A program made the position numbers and the translations under genes. Of a stretch of 64,000 bases of DNA, positions 11,748 through 22,695 are shown piece after piece (within the stretch, counting starts at the first letter, position 1; each line of letters opens with the position of its first letter). The notes below the pieces were generated by a model. The model ran no database searches. It was not told the origin of the DNA and worked only from the letters and a program-made list of their open reading frames with translations. Origin of the DNA: Atherix ibis (Eukaryota; Arthropoda; Insecta; Diptera; Athericidae); NCBI GenBank assembly GCA_958298945.1, contig OY282609.1:11762326-11826325 (forward strand), read 5' to 3'.

Positions 11748-12420
11748 TTAAAATAGAGATTTCGATGGAAGTTTAATTTTATTATACTTCTTGGTCCTTG
11801 CCATTTTGCATGGTATATACGTGTAACTGCCATTATGAATTTTGAGAGAATTTTTGACGAGTTTTTCGCAAATTTCGGGCTGTAATTCGTCCATTATTGG
11901 GCGGATTTTGGTTTTTAAATGCTCTAAAGTTGAAGATTGTTTACGAAAATATGTTTTTACATAACATATTTTCGTAAACAATCTTCAACTTTAGAGCATT
12001 TAAAAACCAAATCCGCCCAATAATGGACGCATTACAGCCCGAAAAAGTCAAATGGCGTCAAATCGCACGATTTCGGAGGACAAGGGACATTAACAAATGT
12101 CGAAATTATGCGTCCTGGGAGAATATTTTCTTAATAAAAGCAAAATTTCTCATTTTGTGTGGCTAGTGGTGTCTTCTACTCCAGATTAAAATCTTCAAGT
12201 TCAGGTAAAAAAAACATTAACTTCTTCCTAATTTTCAAAGAAATACGAATTAATGACACCTTCAGACCAAAATGCACACCAGAAAGTCAGTTTTGGACAT
12301 AATCACTTGTGGGAGAAATAAGCCTCATATAGACGTTGACATAAGCTTAAAGTACGACACGTGGCTACACGCAATATTCGTTGCGATAGTTAAACGATCC
12401 AAAATATAAAATGGCACACA
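11748..12420 (-). mobile_element. DUF4817-type transposase remnant containing a palindrome
   Basis: On the minus strand, pieces of transposase occur in family order. First FWSEGVINSYFFEN-like (near 12250-12290), then a SCDLTPFDFF-like block (near 12045-12080), then STLEHLKTKI and MDELQPEICEKLVKN (11830-11930). The last is the usual C-terminal region of this family. Between the second and third blocks the sequence is interrupted by an inverted copy of the following 82 bases (see the palindrome entry). Stops and frameshifts make it inactive. Confidence 0.7.
11873..12044. repeat. Near-perfect palindrome, 82/83-bp arms, 7-bp loop
   Basis: The left arm 11873-11955 and right arm 11963-12044 are reverse complements, apart from one missing T in a T-run and one T/G mismatch, around the loop TTTACAT (11956-11962). 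The arms are transposase-coding sequence. One arm is in the right orientation for the relic and the other is inverted. This suggests a recent template-switch duplication rather than two insertions. Confidence 0.9.
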
Positions 12421-14743
12421 AAATTTTCAAAATTTCTGTTTGTTACAAATTTTAATTACAAATATTTATGTTTAATAACATAGTAGCGACAAATGCTTCT
12501 GACATTTTGGATAAATTTTTAGCCACCAAATTGGAATTGTAACAACTCTTTTATGGAAGTCATGTACGAGTACGTTTCCTCGACCATTTAACATTGCAAA
12601 CAATATACTATGGACCACTGGATATTTGCCACTTCCTGCAAACATCGATAAACCAAATCTTTTCAGTAGTAATATGGGACTACCAAGTTGCACATTCAAT
12701 ACAATCGTATTTCTGATAACTCGTAAATTACAAAAGGAAAAAATGAAAAACTTGGCAGACTTGCTGACAAATATATGAAAATTTATATGAATTTTCAGAC
12801 TCTACTGATTGGTTCTTCCTTCCCTAGTATCAGTACTTCTATACGATGCATATACCGTCTTGTAGTTACCAGTTTAACAACACTATAGAACTACCTGTAA
12901 CGATAATATTATTGTTCGTTTCGCCTTTCTACTTGCACTTTATCTTTCTTTGTTTATGTTCCAACAGAATGCAATTCAATTATAACACATATCTGCATTA
13001 TGCAGTATCGGTTTGCAAATTGTCTGAGCAGCAAAATCCATCCGATTGCAAAAATGGATACTGAATATTTTAAATTCATTTATTTGTGGTTCACAAATTC
13101 ATTCATGCACTCATTTAGGTAATACCATATTCGAGAAAAAAAACATTATAAATTTTAATTTAAAGCAAAAAAAAATTAACGTATACCCAAATGCATCTTA
13201 AGATAACTAAATATTAGCGATAAGAATCTTATAGAATTTTGTGATATATGGTATTTGTATTTTCTGACAGAAATTTACTACCTTTGAATAAATCAAAATT
13301 ATGTTACATAACAAATATTACAACAAACATATTTCTCAGTATCTAATATTGGAATTTAAAAATTTTATTTTACTTTTAACTTAATTATTTTGAATTTAAA
13401 AAACAATACATTTTTTAATACTTTTTTGGCACATACAAGATCAAAACATGTCAAAATACATTTCTTAAAATTAAAAGTATGGATTCCATAGGATAAGTGT
13501 TATCTGACCTTTGAAATTTTTACATATAAACGATTGATATCAATGGAGTTCTATGAGTACGTTTATTAATGGGAACTTTATAAAAGTAGTCATAAAAATT
13601 TAAATGTTTCCTAAGAATAAGCTAAACGTGACCTATGGTACTCATTATTTATACATTGTATCTATATAAAAAAAGACTCCAATACAATCTGTACACATAA
13701 ATACACGTTTGGGTTTATATATAAAATATTTTTAGACCAAATTTTTATATTTGGTTTTTTTTTTTTAAAAAAGAGAACAAAACATTTTAGTTTATCGAAA
13801 TATGAGAAAGAAATCTTATAAGTCAACTTGTGGCAACTGTTTATAAATTATACTATATACTAAATGTGTACTGTATAAAATATGTAGAATAAATAAATTC
13901 TATTAAAAAGTTTACATCATAATTCGAAGTCAAAGTTCATCTCAATAAGTTAGAGCAATAGGTTAATAAATGATTGTAGTCTGATTGCTAATAAAATTTA
14001 GAATTGCAGTAGACCATGTCCTGTACAATAATCATACCTCACTACTTAATGATTTCAATCAATTCATTTCCAGTAATTTTGCATAAAAACAGAAACAATA
14101 GAAAATATGAAAATAATTTTTCCTTTTTACTTGAACAAGTTTATTTATGATTTTAGAATAACTTCTATTATTTATTATTTTTAAAAACATTAAAATTATT
14201 GATTTCTCAATTATACTAATGTTTTAATCCGTCCTATAAATAAATAAAAAAAATCCTGCCTATAGTACAAATATTTGAGACTAAATCTACAAATTTTACA
14301 ATTTTCCTAACAAAAATTTTCCATATTATACGATTTATTATAATTAAAGTTTTCTATGATATTGTCCATTTCAATGAATTGTTATAATATTATATCCCAT
14401 AGTCAGGGTCATATGGTATATTTTTATGCAATAACACAGATACTCAAGTTCATGGTTTTATTATGTTTAAAAAAATATAATCGCCTTTGGTTGTGTGAAA
14501 TATAGTTGTACGGAGTTATGAAAAATAAGTCAATCGTTTTTATACAATTTCTGTAAACTATAGGAAATTACCTATTGACCAACTTTATTGTGTAATAAAA
14601 AAATATTGCAAAAAAAAACTATATGCAAGAGCAAATACCATTCAATAAATAGTTACCGCGATATTATAAATTTTTCATATCAAATTTTACATTACCATAT
14701 TTTTTTAGAAGTATGGTGATTTGAAAAATTGAAATTTACTTAC
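12421..14743. other. Intergenic or intronic DNA downstream of sulfotransferase exon
   Basis: If the sulfotransferase continues to lower coordinates, this is its intron. The stretch 12470-12720 is GC-richer, with open minus-strand coding-like sequence (75 codons) that I cannot assign. The rest is AT-rich. I found no RDPRG-type sulfotransferase exon here. Confidence 0.35.
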
Positions 14744-15447
14744 TTTGGATCGATGAGTAGTTGTTCGGCTAGGGCTAATCGTAGTCGGACAATTTTCATG
14801 CTTTGCATAGGGAAAAGTTTGCAAAAAGGAGTAAGAAATTTTGGTCGCCAACAAAATTGAGGATACTCTTTGCACTGTGCCCATAATCGTTCATTATGTT
14901 CAAATAAATATTTATGTTCACGTCCATACTCTAGGTACTCATCCATTCCGCTAAAATCACAATTAAGTAACTTCTTTAAATTGCGGACTGCTTTACGATC
15001 GTTAGGTGAACTACGAATCTGTGAGATGCCGAAATCCAACAAGGGTTCGTAGTGATAAAAATTGGATGGCATTGCATTCAGTATATCGCCAAGGAAAGTT
15101 GATCCGGACCGCCAAGTTGTTATAATCACACTCCGGACAGGTACCCCGTTTGTTTCTAATGTCATATCTGATAACTTTTCAGCATCTACCCCAAACCGTC
15201 CACTCGGATATTCAAAATTTTCCATTTCTTGAGCTATTTTTATTCTTTGCTGGTTCAATACATCCGTGATTGTAATGGACTGATTAAAAGTATCTGTTGT
15301 GTACGGTGACTCTGATATCGGACGGTGTTGAGTTGCAATTAACAATAAAATGCAAAAGCCGCTTATACCACAGATTCCGATTAGATTTGTTCGTCGTGAC
15401 ATTTTCACCTTTGTCGATGCTGTCGTTTCGTAAGATTTCCTCTTCAT
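14744..15447 (-). CDS. Carbohydrate sulfotransferase, first coding exon (partial)
   Basis: A type II Golgi membrane sulfotransferase of the CHST1/3/5 (GlcNAc/Gal 6-O) type, which would move sulfate from PAPS to sugars on glycans. The sequence shows a short cytoplasmic tail, a membrane segment (about residues 22-39, ICGISGFCILLLI), a stem, and the 5'-phosphosulfate loop ITTWRSGSTFLG (R113-F118). This is followed by the family-typical YHYEPL and a Cys-containing WAQC..CWRP region. The exon ends at 14744 with donor GTAAGT (CCAAA|GTAAGT, phase 2), after about 234 residues. The 3' PAPS-binding half (RDPRG..S) is not found in the window, so later exons lie at lower coordinates unrecognised or beyond the edge. 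I start at the ATG at 15447; a further in-frame upstream codon at 15465 is only GTG. It may match Drosophila CG9550, from memory. Confidence 0.85.
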
Positions 15448-15452
15448 AATTG

Positions 15453-15470
15453 TTATTGCTTCCACTCCAT
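15453..15470 (-). promoter_or_regulatory. Short upstream ORF before the sulfotransferase ATG
   Basis: ATG-GAG-TGG-AAG-CAA-TAA ends five bases before the main ATG. A five-codon upstream frame this close would need leaky scanning or reinitiation and might lower translation. This assumes the mRNA includes this leader. Confidence 0.4.
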
Positions 15471-16572
15471 CACAAAATAGAATAAATCGTATCTAAATTG
15501 TGATTTTTATATTTTCTTTTCTATTTAAATTAATTTTACACTCTTCCTAAAACACGTTCTGACTTAAAATAATAGATGTTCAATTCAATATTCTATGTTA
15601 AATTAAAAATTTTCACATACAACTTATTAAAAAAAACTAAAACTGAGCCCCGCTGAAATTTCACAAAAACAGTGGGCGCATTCGACCAGATACAGTTCTC
15701 TCAATTATCAATCAATGATTTCTAATTCACTACTATACTCGTTATTCTATAAATGAGTTTTTATTTTATATTTAAAAAAAAGAGCGAAAACTAGATTCGC
15801 GACCTCGAAAAGATCGAGTGAATTTTAGATGGATTTATGATTCTTCCTTGAATTTCACCTGTACTGACACTTATTTGTATGAATAATCTACTTAATAGGG
15901 TAGTGAACATACCGCCTAAAAAATACCGATATTTACATTAAATTCAAATTTTCAAACAAAAAAGAAATTTTAGTAATTAGCACAAAATCGTCATAAACAA
16001 AATTGGGAAACTTCAACCACCACTGCACCTAACCACAGCCAGACAATCTCTGCTTTGACCAAACGTCAAAAGTAAAGTTTTTTCCAATATTTTTTGAAGT
16101 CGTCAAGTTCATTTGCTATCCAATTGCAATTCGTTCATTCTACTGTTCATTTGCAGCTCAGTGAACTCGGTCAGTTCGAAATGTGGGCTGCAAATAAGAC
16201 TCCACAAATGGTTTAAAAACTCACTACAAAATATTTAGTTAAATTTTCGAAATTGAATTCTTTATTTTATTTTGTTAGAAATTATATTCTATTGATGATA
16301 GATTATATTGTATTTTCAATTTTTTACTGTCAGTTAATTTATTTGTTCATTTTAAGCCAAACAAAAGCTTCTTAAAATAATCAAAATATTTGAGAAAATT
16401 TCTTTTCGAAATTGTATTTTGTTCATTAATTCATTACCCTTACATTTTTATATTTTTTAGGCCACAAATGTAAATAATTTCAATTCTATTAATTCAATAA
16501 TTATAAATAATTCAAATCAGTAAATATATATTTTTACAAATAATATTAGGTGAATGCAGAACTAATATATTA
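15471..16572. other. Upstream region of sulfotransferase gene
   Basis: Likely 5' leader and promoter region of the minus-strand gene. No TATA-initiator pair could be fixed. A GC-richer patch at 16010-16210 contains an isolated TCAGTTC near 16170 on the plus strand, without a recognisable gene following it. Confidence 0.3.
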
Positions 16573-17832
16573 GCCGTATTCCCTTGAGAAAGCTTTGCTT
16601 CTCAAAAAAGCTTCATCTACACCACCTCATACAGATGAGTACTTCGCTTGTGGAGTTACGCATACAATTTACGGTAAGGGGATTTTAGTTCCCAAAATGA
16701 AAATAGATAGCTTAGCGGGTTGGTTGGTTATGTTGAAGTGTCAACTATAAACATATTTTTGTTATGTTTACTTTATTCGTGCAGCAAAAGCAAAAAGAAA
16801 CGGAATCAAATATTACTGGAGTGTGTTTTTACAGCGTCCAAGTCATGGAGGACGTACTGCAGTTGGTTTTGATGTTGAAATATACATCACGTTGTGGTTT
16901 CTAGCAAATACTGAAAGTGTACCGACAAATTTGAGACAGATTTGATGTCACAGAATGCAGTGTCCATCGAATTTTATACCGCGTCGTAAAATGGTTTGTT
17001 GAAGTGAGTACCAATTACATAAAATGGCCAACAGCATCATGAAATACAAAATAACCAGATGCAATTTACATATATTAAAATCAATCCTTCTAACCGTGCC
17101 AAACAAGCATACTGCAATATGAAAAATATTACAGTCTGCTATTACAGGGATTTGTAAACGCCAAGAAAAAGTTTATAGATGTGCATTGTGGTGAAGCTGG
17201 TGCAATGCACGATGCACGGCTTCTACGAAAATCGGTGTTTTACAGGCGTATTACTGAGGTTGAGTCCATAATTAGATATTTAGCAGATATTTAGTTCGCC
17301 CGTTTAAGGGGTTTGGAAACTTAACTGAAAATGATTTCTGTGACAGAATATTTAGATAATGAAGTCAGCAACATACAGAATTACGTAGAATCTGAAGGAA
17401 TTGACAGCAACAATGGTGAACGTGCGAGGCAGCAAATGTTTGAAAATATGGATAATAATGGATTGTTAAATTAATTTAAACTTAAATGATGTATTTGTGT
17501 AACTTTATATTTATTATAACACTCTCAATTGTAAATAAATGCCTCCTTGGCTAACAAAACTATAAATAATAAATTTATCACATATATAAAATAACTTAAT
17601 TTAACTTATTTAATATATTTAAAAATGTAGAACGAGTTTTCATTTTCTTGATGATAATTGAAGCTATAACGAGAGTAAAACATTAATAAATGTTTTCGTA
17701 CAACACATCACTTCACGTAGCCAAGCTGAATAAGTTCAGTATTTTGAGGTTATAATTTACTACTGTCTGAAAGCTCTGCGTTCCAATGGGAAAGTACTCG
17801 CGAGTAGCAAAATAGGCCCAATGGAATACAAC
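16573..17832 (+). mobile_element. PIF/Harbinger transposon remnant
   Basis: The plus-strand translation near 17150-17260 gives KKFIDVHCGEAGAMHDARL followed by LRKSVFYRR. This is the Harbinger (HARBI1-type) nuclease signature (rFiDvxxGxpGsxHDaRvfRnS). Upstream, DVTECSVHRILYRVVKWF near 16935 fits the same protein. The ends GCCGTATTCCCTTGAG (16573) and CAATGGAATACAAC (17832) are imperfect inverted repeats. Frames are broken, and the plausible three-base target duplication (TTA against TAT) is imperfect. The element is dead. Confidence 0.7.
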
Positions 17833-18534
17833 TATTATGTTTATTTAAGAGCTTATACAAATTTGTGCAAAACTATTAAAATTTATAATTACTGAATTCG
17901 TTTTGAGTTATTTGCTTTGGTAGAATAATTAATAAATAAAAATTTCGATTAGACAGTATAGATATAAAATTAAAGTATAATAATTTGTCGATTAATATCG
18001 CACTACTATTACATTTTCTTATTACTGAATTAAAAATATATACTGTAAAATTATTTATGAAAATTCGATTTAATTTTTATTTTTGTTGTCTATACAAAAT
18101 ATAATTAATCAAAACCATTGTAATAGATTTCTATTATAATGAATAATTTCATTAATTTATTGTTTGATTTAACCTTCTTTTTATAAAATAATTGTGAAAT
18201 TTGTAATTTAAATTTTTACAAGTGGCATGATATTCCTCACAATAATGGATTAAGTCTTAATTTTGAAATTCGAATAATTTCGAATACAGATCATAAAAAT
18301 GAGTGAAATGTAGAAATTTTGACTGGATGAAGTACTAGAATATTGCTGAGCAAAAATCAAGAGCAAGACAGAAATTGAAGCGTTTGTTGATGGAAAACAA
18401 AACATCGAATTGTCGTAATTTTCATTTCGTGCTAGTGTTAATATAATTTCTCGTCATTAATGTGTAGAATTATTAAAGCCCGTATTATTCTCAAACTCCT
18501 ATGGTCGTGTATGATTTTTGATTATTTCAATTAA
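17833..18534. other. AT-rich spacer and DAXX-like gene leader
   Basis: No gene is seen before the start codon at 18535. Transcription of the DAXX-like gene presumably begins in its distal part, but I cannot fix a core promoter. Confidence 0.35.
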
Positions 18535-21015
18535 ATGAACAAAGTTATTGAGTTGTTATCATCGGATGATGAGGTTTGATTATATTATCTAAATTGTTAA
18601 AATATATTTATTTAGTTATTATTGCCATATCTTTGTTATTTGATATTTTAGTAAAAGAAAAATTTTTCTATTTAGCGCGTTTTTTTATCCATCTAATATC
18701 ATCTTCGACTAAGTTTAACCATGAAAATCGATAATAATAAAAATAATTCATTGCACGCGGTATTTACTGATTAACTGAAATGATTAAAATTAATTGGGAA
18801 TTAAATAAAATTAATTGCCATGACGTAATTAATATCGGGGCAGGTTGTTTTGACTATATGAAACTCAGTTCACGGATTCATTTCGTGAAATAGATCTCAA
18901 AATGGACTAATATTTTTTTCCATTTTAGGTAGAGGCGCCTCCTCCAAACACATCAAAAGGAAGTGGAAGCGAAAACAAGAATCCAATTGAAAATAATTGC
19001 AAAGAAGTAGTAGACAAAATATTATATTCTGGAGCTTTAAAGCGACCAGCAGATACAATTGCTACATCTGCACCAGTCCTAAAACGGGTTAAACCAATAC
19101 AAATTTCTAAAATTGTGGACAAAACTGTCGATCGCAAAAGTCCAATTATCTCAATTGATCTTAATAGTGAAGATACAATCAATAGAAAGAATAAACCGAA
19201 TTCGTTAGAAGCCATAGATCTAAATAAAATAACTGTGAAAGATAGTTCGGAAAAAGAACCTCTGCCCACAATTAAACCTGCTGAAAATTCAAATAATGAG
19301 GTTATAATAAAGAATTCAATACTATCGCTTAATAACGTTAACAAAAATAATGATGTTAGCGAGAAAGCTGATCCAATCGTAGCTGCTGCAAAATCCGATG
19401 TTATTGCACTAGAAGCGCCTGAAAAACAAACACAATCTGAAGAGGATAGCACGCCGTTAAATTCTGATTTCATTGCTTTGTTAGAAGCTTGCAAAACGGC
19501 CGATCCATCCGACGATATGCAAACAATTATAGATACAAAACTAATCAAATATTACCACTCCGTTCATCCCGATTTCGTTAACTCAAAAGGATTTTGTAAA
19601 TCTGTTCGCACCATTACCACAGAAATAAATGAAATGCCTGATTTAGTGTATTATAAAGTAAAAAGTATAGTAGAAGAACTAAAAGTACGCCGTAAAAGTA
19701 AAGCAGCGGTTTTGTCGAATGAAAACGTCACAACAACTGGCAACGAACTCAAAGATAAGCAACTTCGCAGACTTAACAAAGCACTTTATAAAATAACAAA
19801 ACGTATAGCACGATTAGAACAAGCCGACGTCGATTTAGAAGACGATACAAATTCGACATATCTACGAAAGGAGCGCTACGAGAAGAGAGCATGCAAAGTA
19901 CGTTAAAAAATTTTAAATAATTTTCATTTATTATTTGTGTATATTTCAAAATTTATTAAATAATATTTATTTATAATTTGCAGATTTATGATATGATTTG
20001 CGATTTAACTGGTGAAAGCAAACATGCTCATAGATCCGTTAAGAAGCCAATTTCATTTCATGGCACATGCTATCAGAAATTTAATAAAACTATTCAAAAT
20101 TATGTGAATAGGACAAAAGTGTTCCCAGACTATTTCGATGTATTAAAGTGCCTAGAACATTGTAATAATGAATACAGTTTTAAATTGAGAAAAGACGAAA
20201 TGAAAAAAATTGGTAAATAAAATGCTGGAAAAAATCTTTCGAAATATTTTAATATACAAGTTTATTTTGTTTACAGCGCAAGAGGCTTTCATCAAAATAG
20301 GAAAGTTACTTCAGGATCGAAGAAAATCCGATTTGTATGAGACGGTAACACATTTTGCAGGTACACAAAAAGATCCAGCATTGTCCGATCCAACATTAAA
20401 TGCAAAATTATCTGAGAACCAAAAACACCATGCAAAAATTGGAAATATTATTGATAGGTATGGTATATTTTAGTTGTGTGTTACTATCAAATAATCGACC
20501 ATGCCTTAAATGATTAAATTATAATTTTACATATGCCTTCTACAAAAAATTTTTTATTAAAATTATTAATTTTTTCAAGATTTGCAGCTGAACAAGAATT
20601 ATGTACTGTTGAACAACAAAATAAACTTAAAGAAAAGAAATCGAATGAAGAAATTTTGCCAACGAAAAATTCCGAAAACAGTGGTATAGACACCTTAGAG
20701 AAGCATTTCAAGAACGATTCAAAAACATTAAAACTATCTAGCAAAGAGAAAGAGAACTGCCTCGTTCCTAATGGAACAGGAAACAGTCCAATAAAGCCAA
20801 ACATAGCGGCAGAACGAATAAATATAAATAGTACAACGTCACTATCATCCCCAATTACAGTGTCATTGGAAACTTCAAGTGCAGTAAATCGAAGACGATC
20901 TTATGAGGATGTTGAAGCAACGGTTAATAGCATTAATTCTAAAGAAACAAAAACACCGTTATTAAAATCTGTAAATAGTAAAGATGAAGAAATAATTGTA
21001 ATAGAAGAGGAATGA
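18535..21015 (+). CDS. Dlp: DAXX-like histone H3 chaperone
   Basis: Five exons: 18535-18573, 18929-19897, 19984-20212, 20277-20457 and 20580-21015. All junctions are GT-AG and phases agree (0, 0, 1, 2), giving 617 residues. DAXX proteins load histone H3.3-H4 onto chromatin and bind SUMO. About residues 192-270 (SDFIALLEACKT ... VEELKVRRKSK) match the DAXX N-terminal helical bundle. About residues 285-480 match the histone-binding helical domain, with landmarks KDKQLRRLNKALYKI, YLRKERYEKRACKIYDM, FPDYFDVLKCLEH, AQEAFIKIGKLLQDRR and DPALSDPTL. The first exon encodes only MNKVIELLSSDDE, a SUMO-interaction-like motif, and the protein ends EEIIVIEEE, a second one. The acidic and SPE-rich middle is unlike its neighbours. 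The gene symbol follows the Drosophila DAXX-like protein; orthology is inferred. Confidence 0.92.
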
Positions 21016-21489
21016 TAGTTTAATTGTTTTTTTCCCTTATTTTATGTCAACGTAAGATATTATTTTTTATTATAAAATTAAATATTTAAGAGATTGTGGT
21101 GTCACTATAATGTGTCAGTGGGGTTGAAAAAAATTTAATAAAATTTTCTCGATCTTTTTATATAAAATGTTTTTTCTATTGTGTTGTTATGTAAGGGTTT
21201 TCTTAATTGTACATAATCTATAAACAAAAATTTCATTTGGATATGCAGTCGTCGAGTAATTTGTTTATTCACATTTTTCACAGAAGCCATATAATTAACA
21301 TATGCTATGCAGATATATTATACAAAAATACATTCATGGGTTCGTGGAATTACTAATATTTGATATGCCCACATATGTATGGATGGCTACTGATAATGAC
21401 TCTCTGATTAAGGTTTTACAACTTATTATAATATTGATCGTGCCCGTGTGCATTGCGGAATTGTTTTTCACTGAACTTGAAATTAGTAC

Positions 21490-22644
21490 ATGAAAACAAT
21501 TGGGACTGTAAATATGACTGATAATTATTTGGAAAAAATCTATTCACCAAGTATGTGGTCAAAACGGTTTTTAAATTCCGAAGAAGTAATTAAACAACAC
21601 ACGATTTTCACTCAGAAAGGTCATTATTAAAAGTTCCTATTATAATAATATAAAAAATATTAAAATACAATAATATCCTGCATAATTGTATAAATATATA
21701 TACACTAAATTTTCTTTCAGTCTTTTTAATTTGAGATACAAAATTATTCTTATTCCAGAAAGTGAACAAAACCGAAAGTGCTACCAACATAAAACAATTT
21801 CATATGACAACGATGGCCAAGAATCAATTGACATTTACTTTAATAAAAATGAAGAAAGTAAAACCATAAAATTATGCAGATTTATTTTAATTATTAAGAT
21901 ATATATTTATTGTAGACTCCTCAATATTCGCTTACGTACATGGTGGATATTGGCAAGCATTAACAAAGGAAGAATCAGCTTACTGTGTGCAACCAATTGT
22001 AGAAAATGGTTACCGATGTGCTGTGGTGGGTTATGAACTTTGCCCAAAACGGATGCTTTCCGAAGTTATAGAGTCAATTAAAAAAGCATTTCGAGTCCTT
22101 TTTGATTATGCAACTAAAACAAATGCAAAGTATTATTTAATATATATTTTTTCGTAGACTACACGATTTAAATCATTTTAGGTTGCTTACATTGTGTGGG
22201 CATTCTGCGGGCGCCCACTTGATAGCGTCGTCTTTATCTGATCCTGAATTTTACAATTCGGTACAAAATAATATAATAAAAAGTGTTATTTTGATATCGG
22301 GTGTTTATGACTTAACGGAATTGTGGAAAGTTGAGGCTGTTAATTGTAATAATATACTACATCTAGACAAAGACACTGCAAAAAATCAATCACCAATGTT
22401 CAATGACTTCAAATACCTTAAAAATATTGGTTTAAAATTCTATATTATTGTTGGTGAATACGATAGTCCTAAATTTATAGAACAATCGCAACTGTTTAAT
22501 AGAAATTTGTGCGACTTGCAACTAGACTCGCATTATCATTTAATCAGAGGACGCGACCATTTCGACATTGTGGAGAATCTGTCGAAAATTGATTTCGAAA
22601 TCACGCAAATTGCTTTAAATAGTTTAAAAGAGAATGAAGTATAG
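21490..22644 (+). CDS. KFase: Kynurenine formamidase (arylformamidase)
   Basis: An alpha/beta hydrolase that converts N-formylkynurenine to kynurenine in tryptophan breakdown. Exons: 21514 (or 21490)-21619, 21759-21857, 21916-22129 and 22182-22644. Phases are 1, 1, 2 and the product is 293 residues, or 301 from the upstream in-frame ATG at 21490. The first donor is GTCATT, which is weak. The oxyanion motif is AYVHGGYWQ. The catalytic triad, numbered from 21514, is S148 in CGHSAGAHL, D234 in GEYDSP and H266 in RDHFDI. The overall pattern follows Drosophila kynurenine formamidase (ISGVYDL, NILHLDKD, SPMFNDF). It converges on TRM6 with only 46 bases between stop codons. An AATAAATAAA run just after the stop (about 22652) is the likely poly(A) signal. 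Confidence 0.92.
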
Positions 22645-22689
22645 AAATTTTAATAAATAAAACATTAATTCCACTTCTCTAAATATCAC

Positions 22690-22695
22690 TTTATT
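22690..22695 (-). promoter_or_regulatory. Poly(A) signal AATAAA overlapping the TRM6 stop codon
   Basis: On the minus strand the TRM6 stop TAA (22691-22693) lies inside AATAAA. If used, the 3' UTR would be very short, which suits the 46-base gap to the convergent formamidase gene. Confidence 0.45.

Noticed and set aside
11873..12044. Stem-loop as an RNA gene or microRNA precursor
   Set aside because: The arms are transposase-coding sequence and nearly identical over 82 bases, better explained by inverted duplication.
15448..15465. Sulfotransferase start at 15465
   Set aside because: The codon there is GTG; the first in-frame ATG is at 15447.
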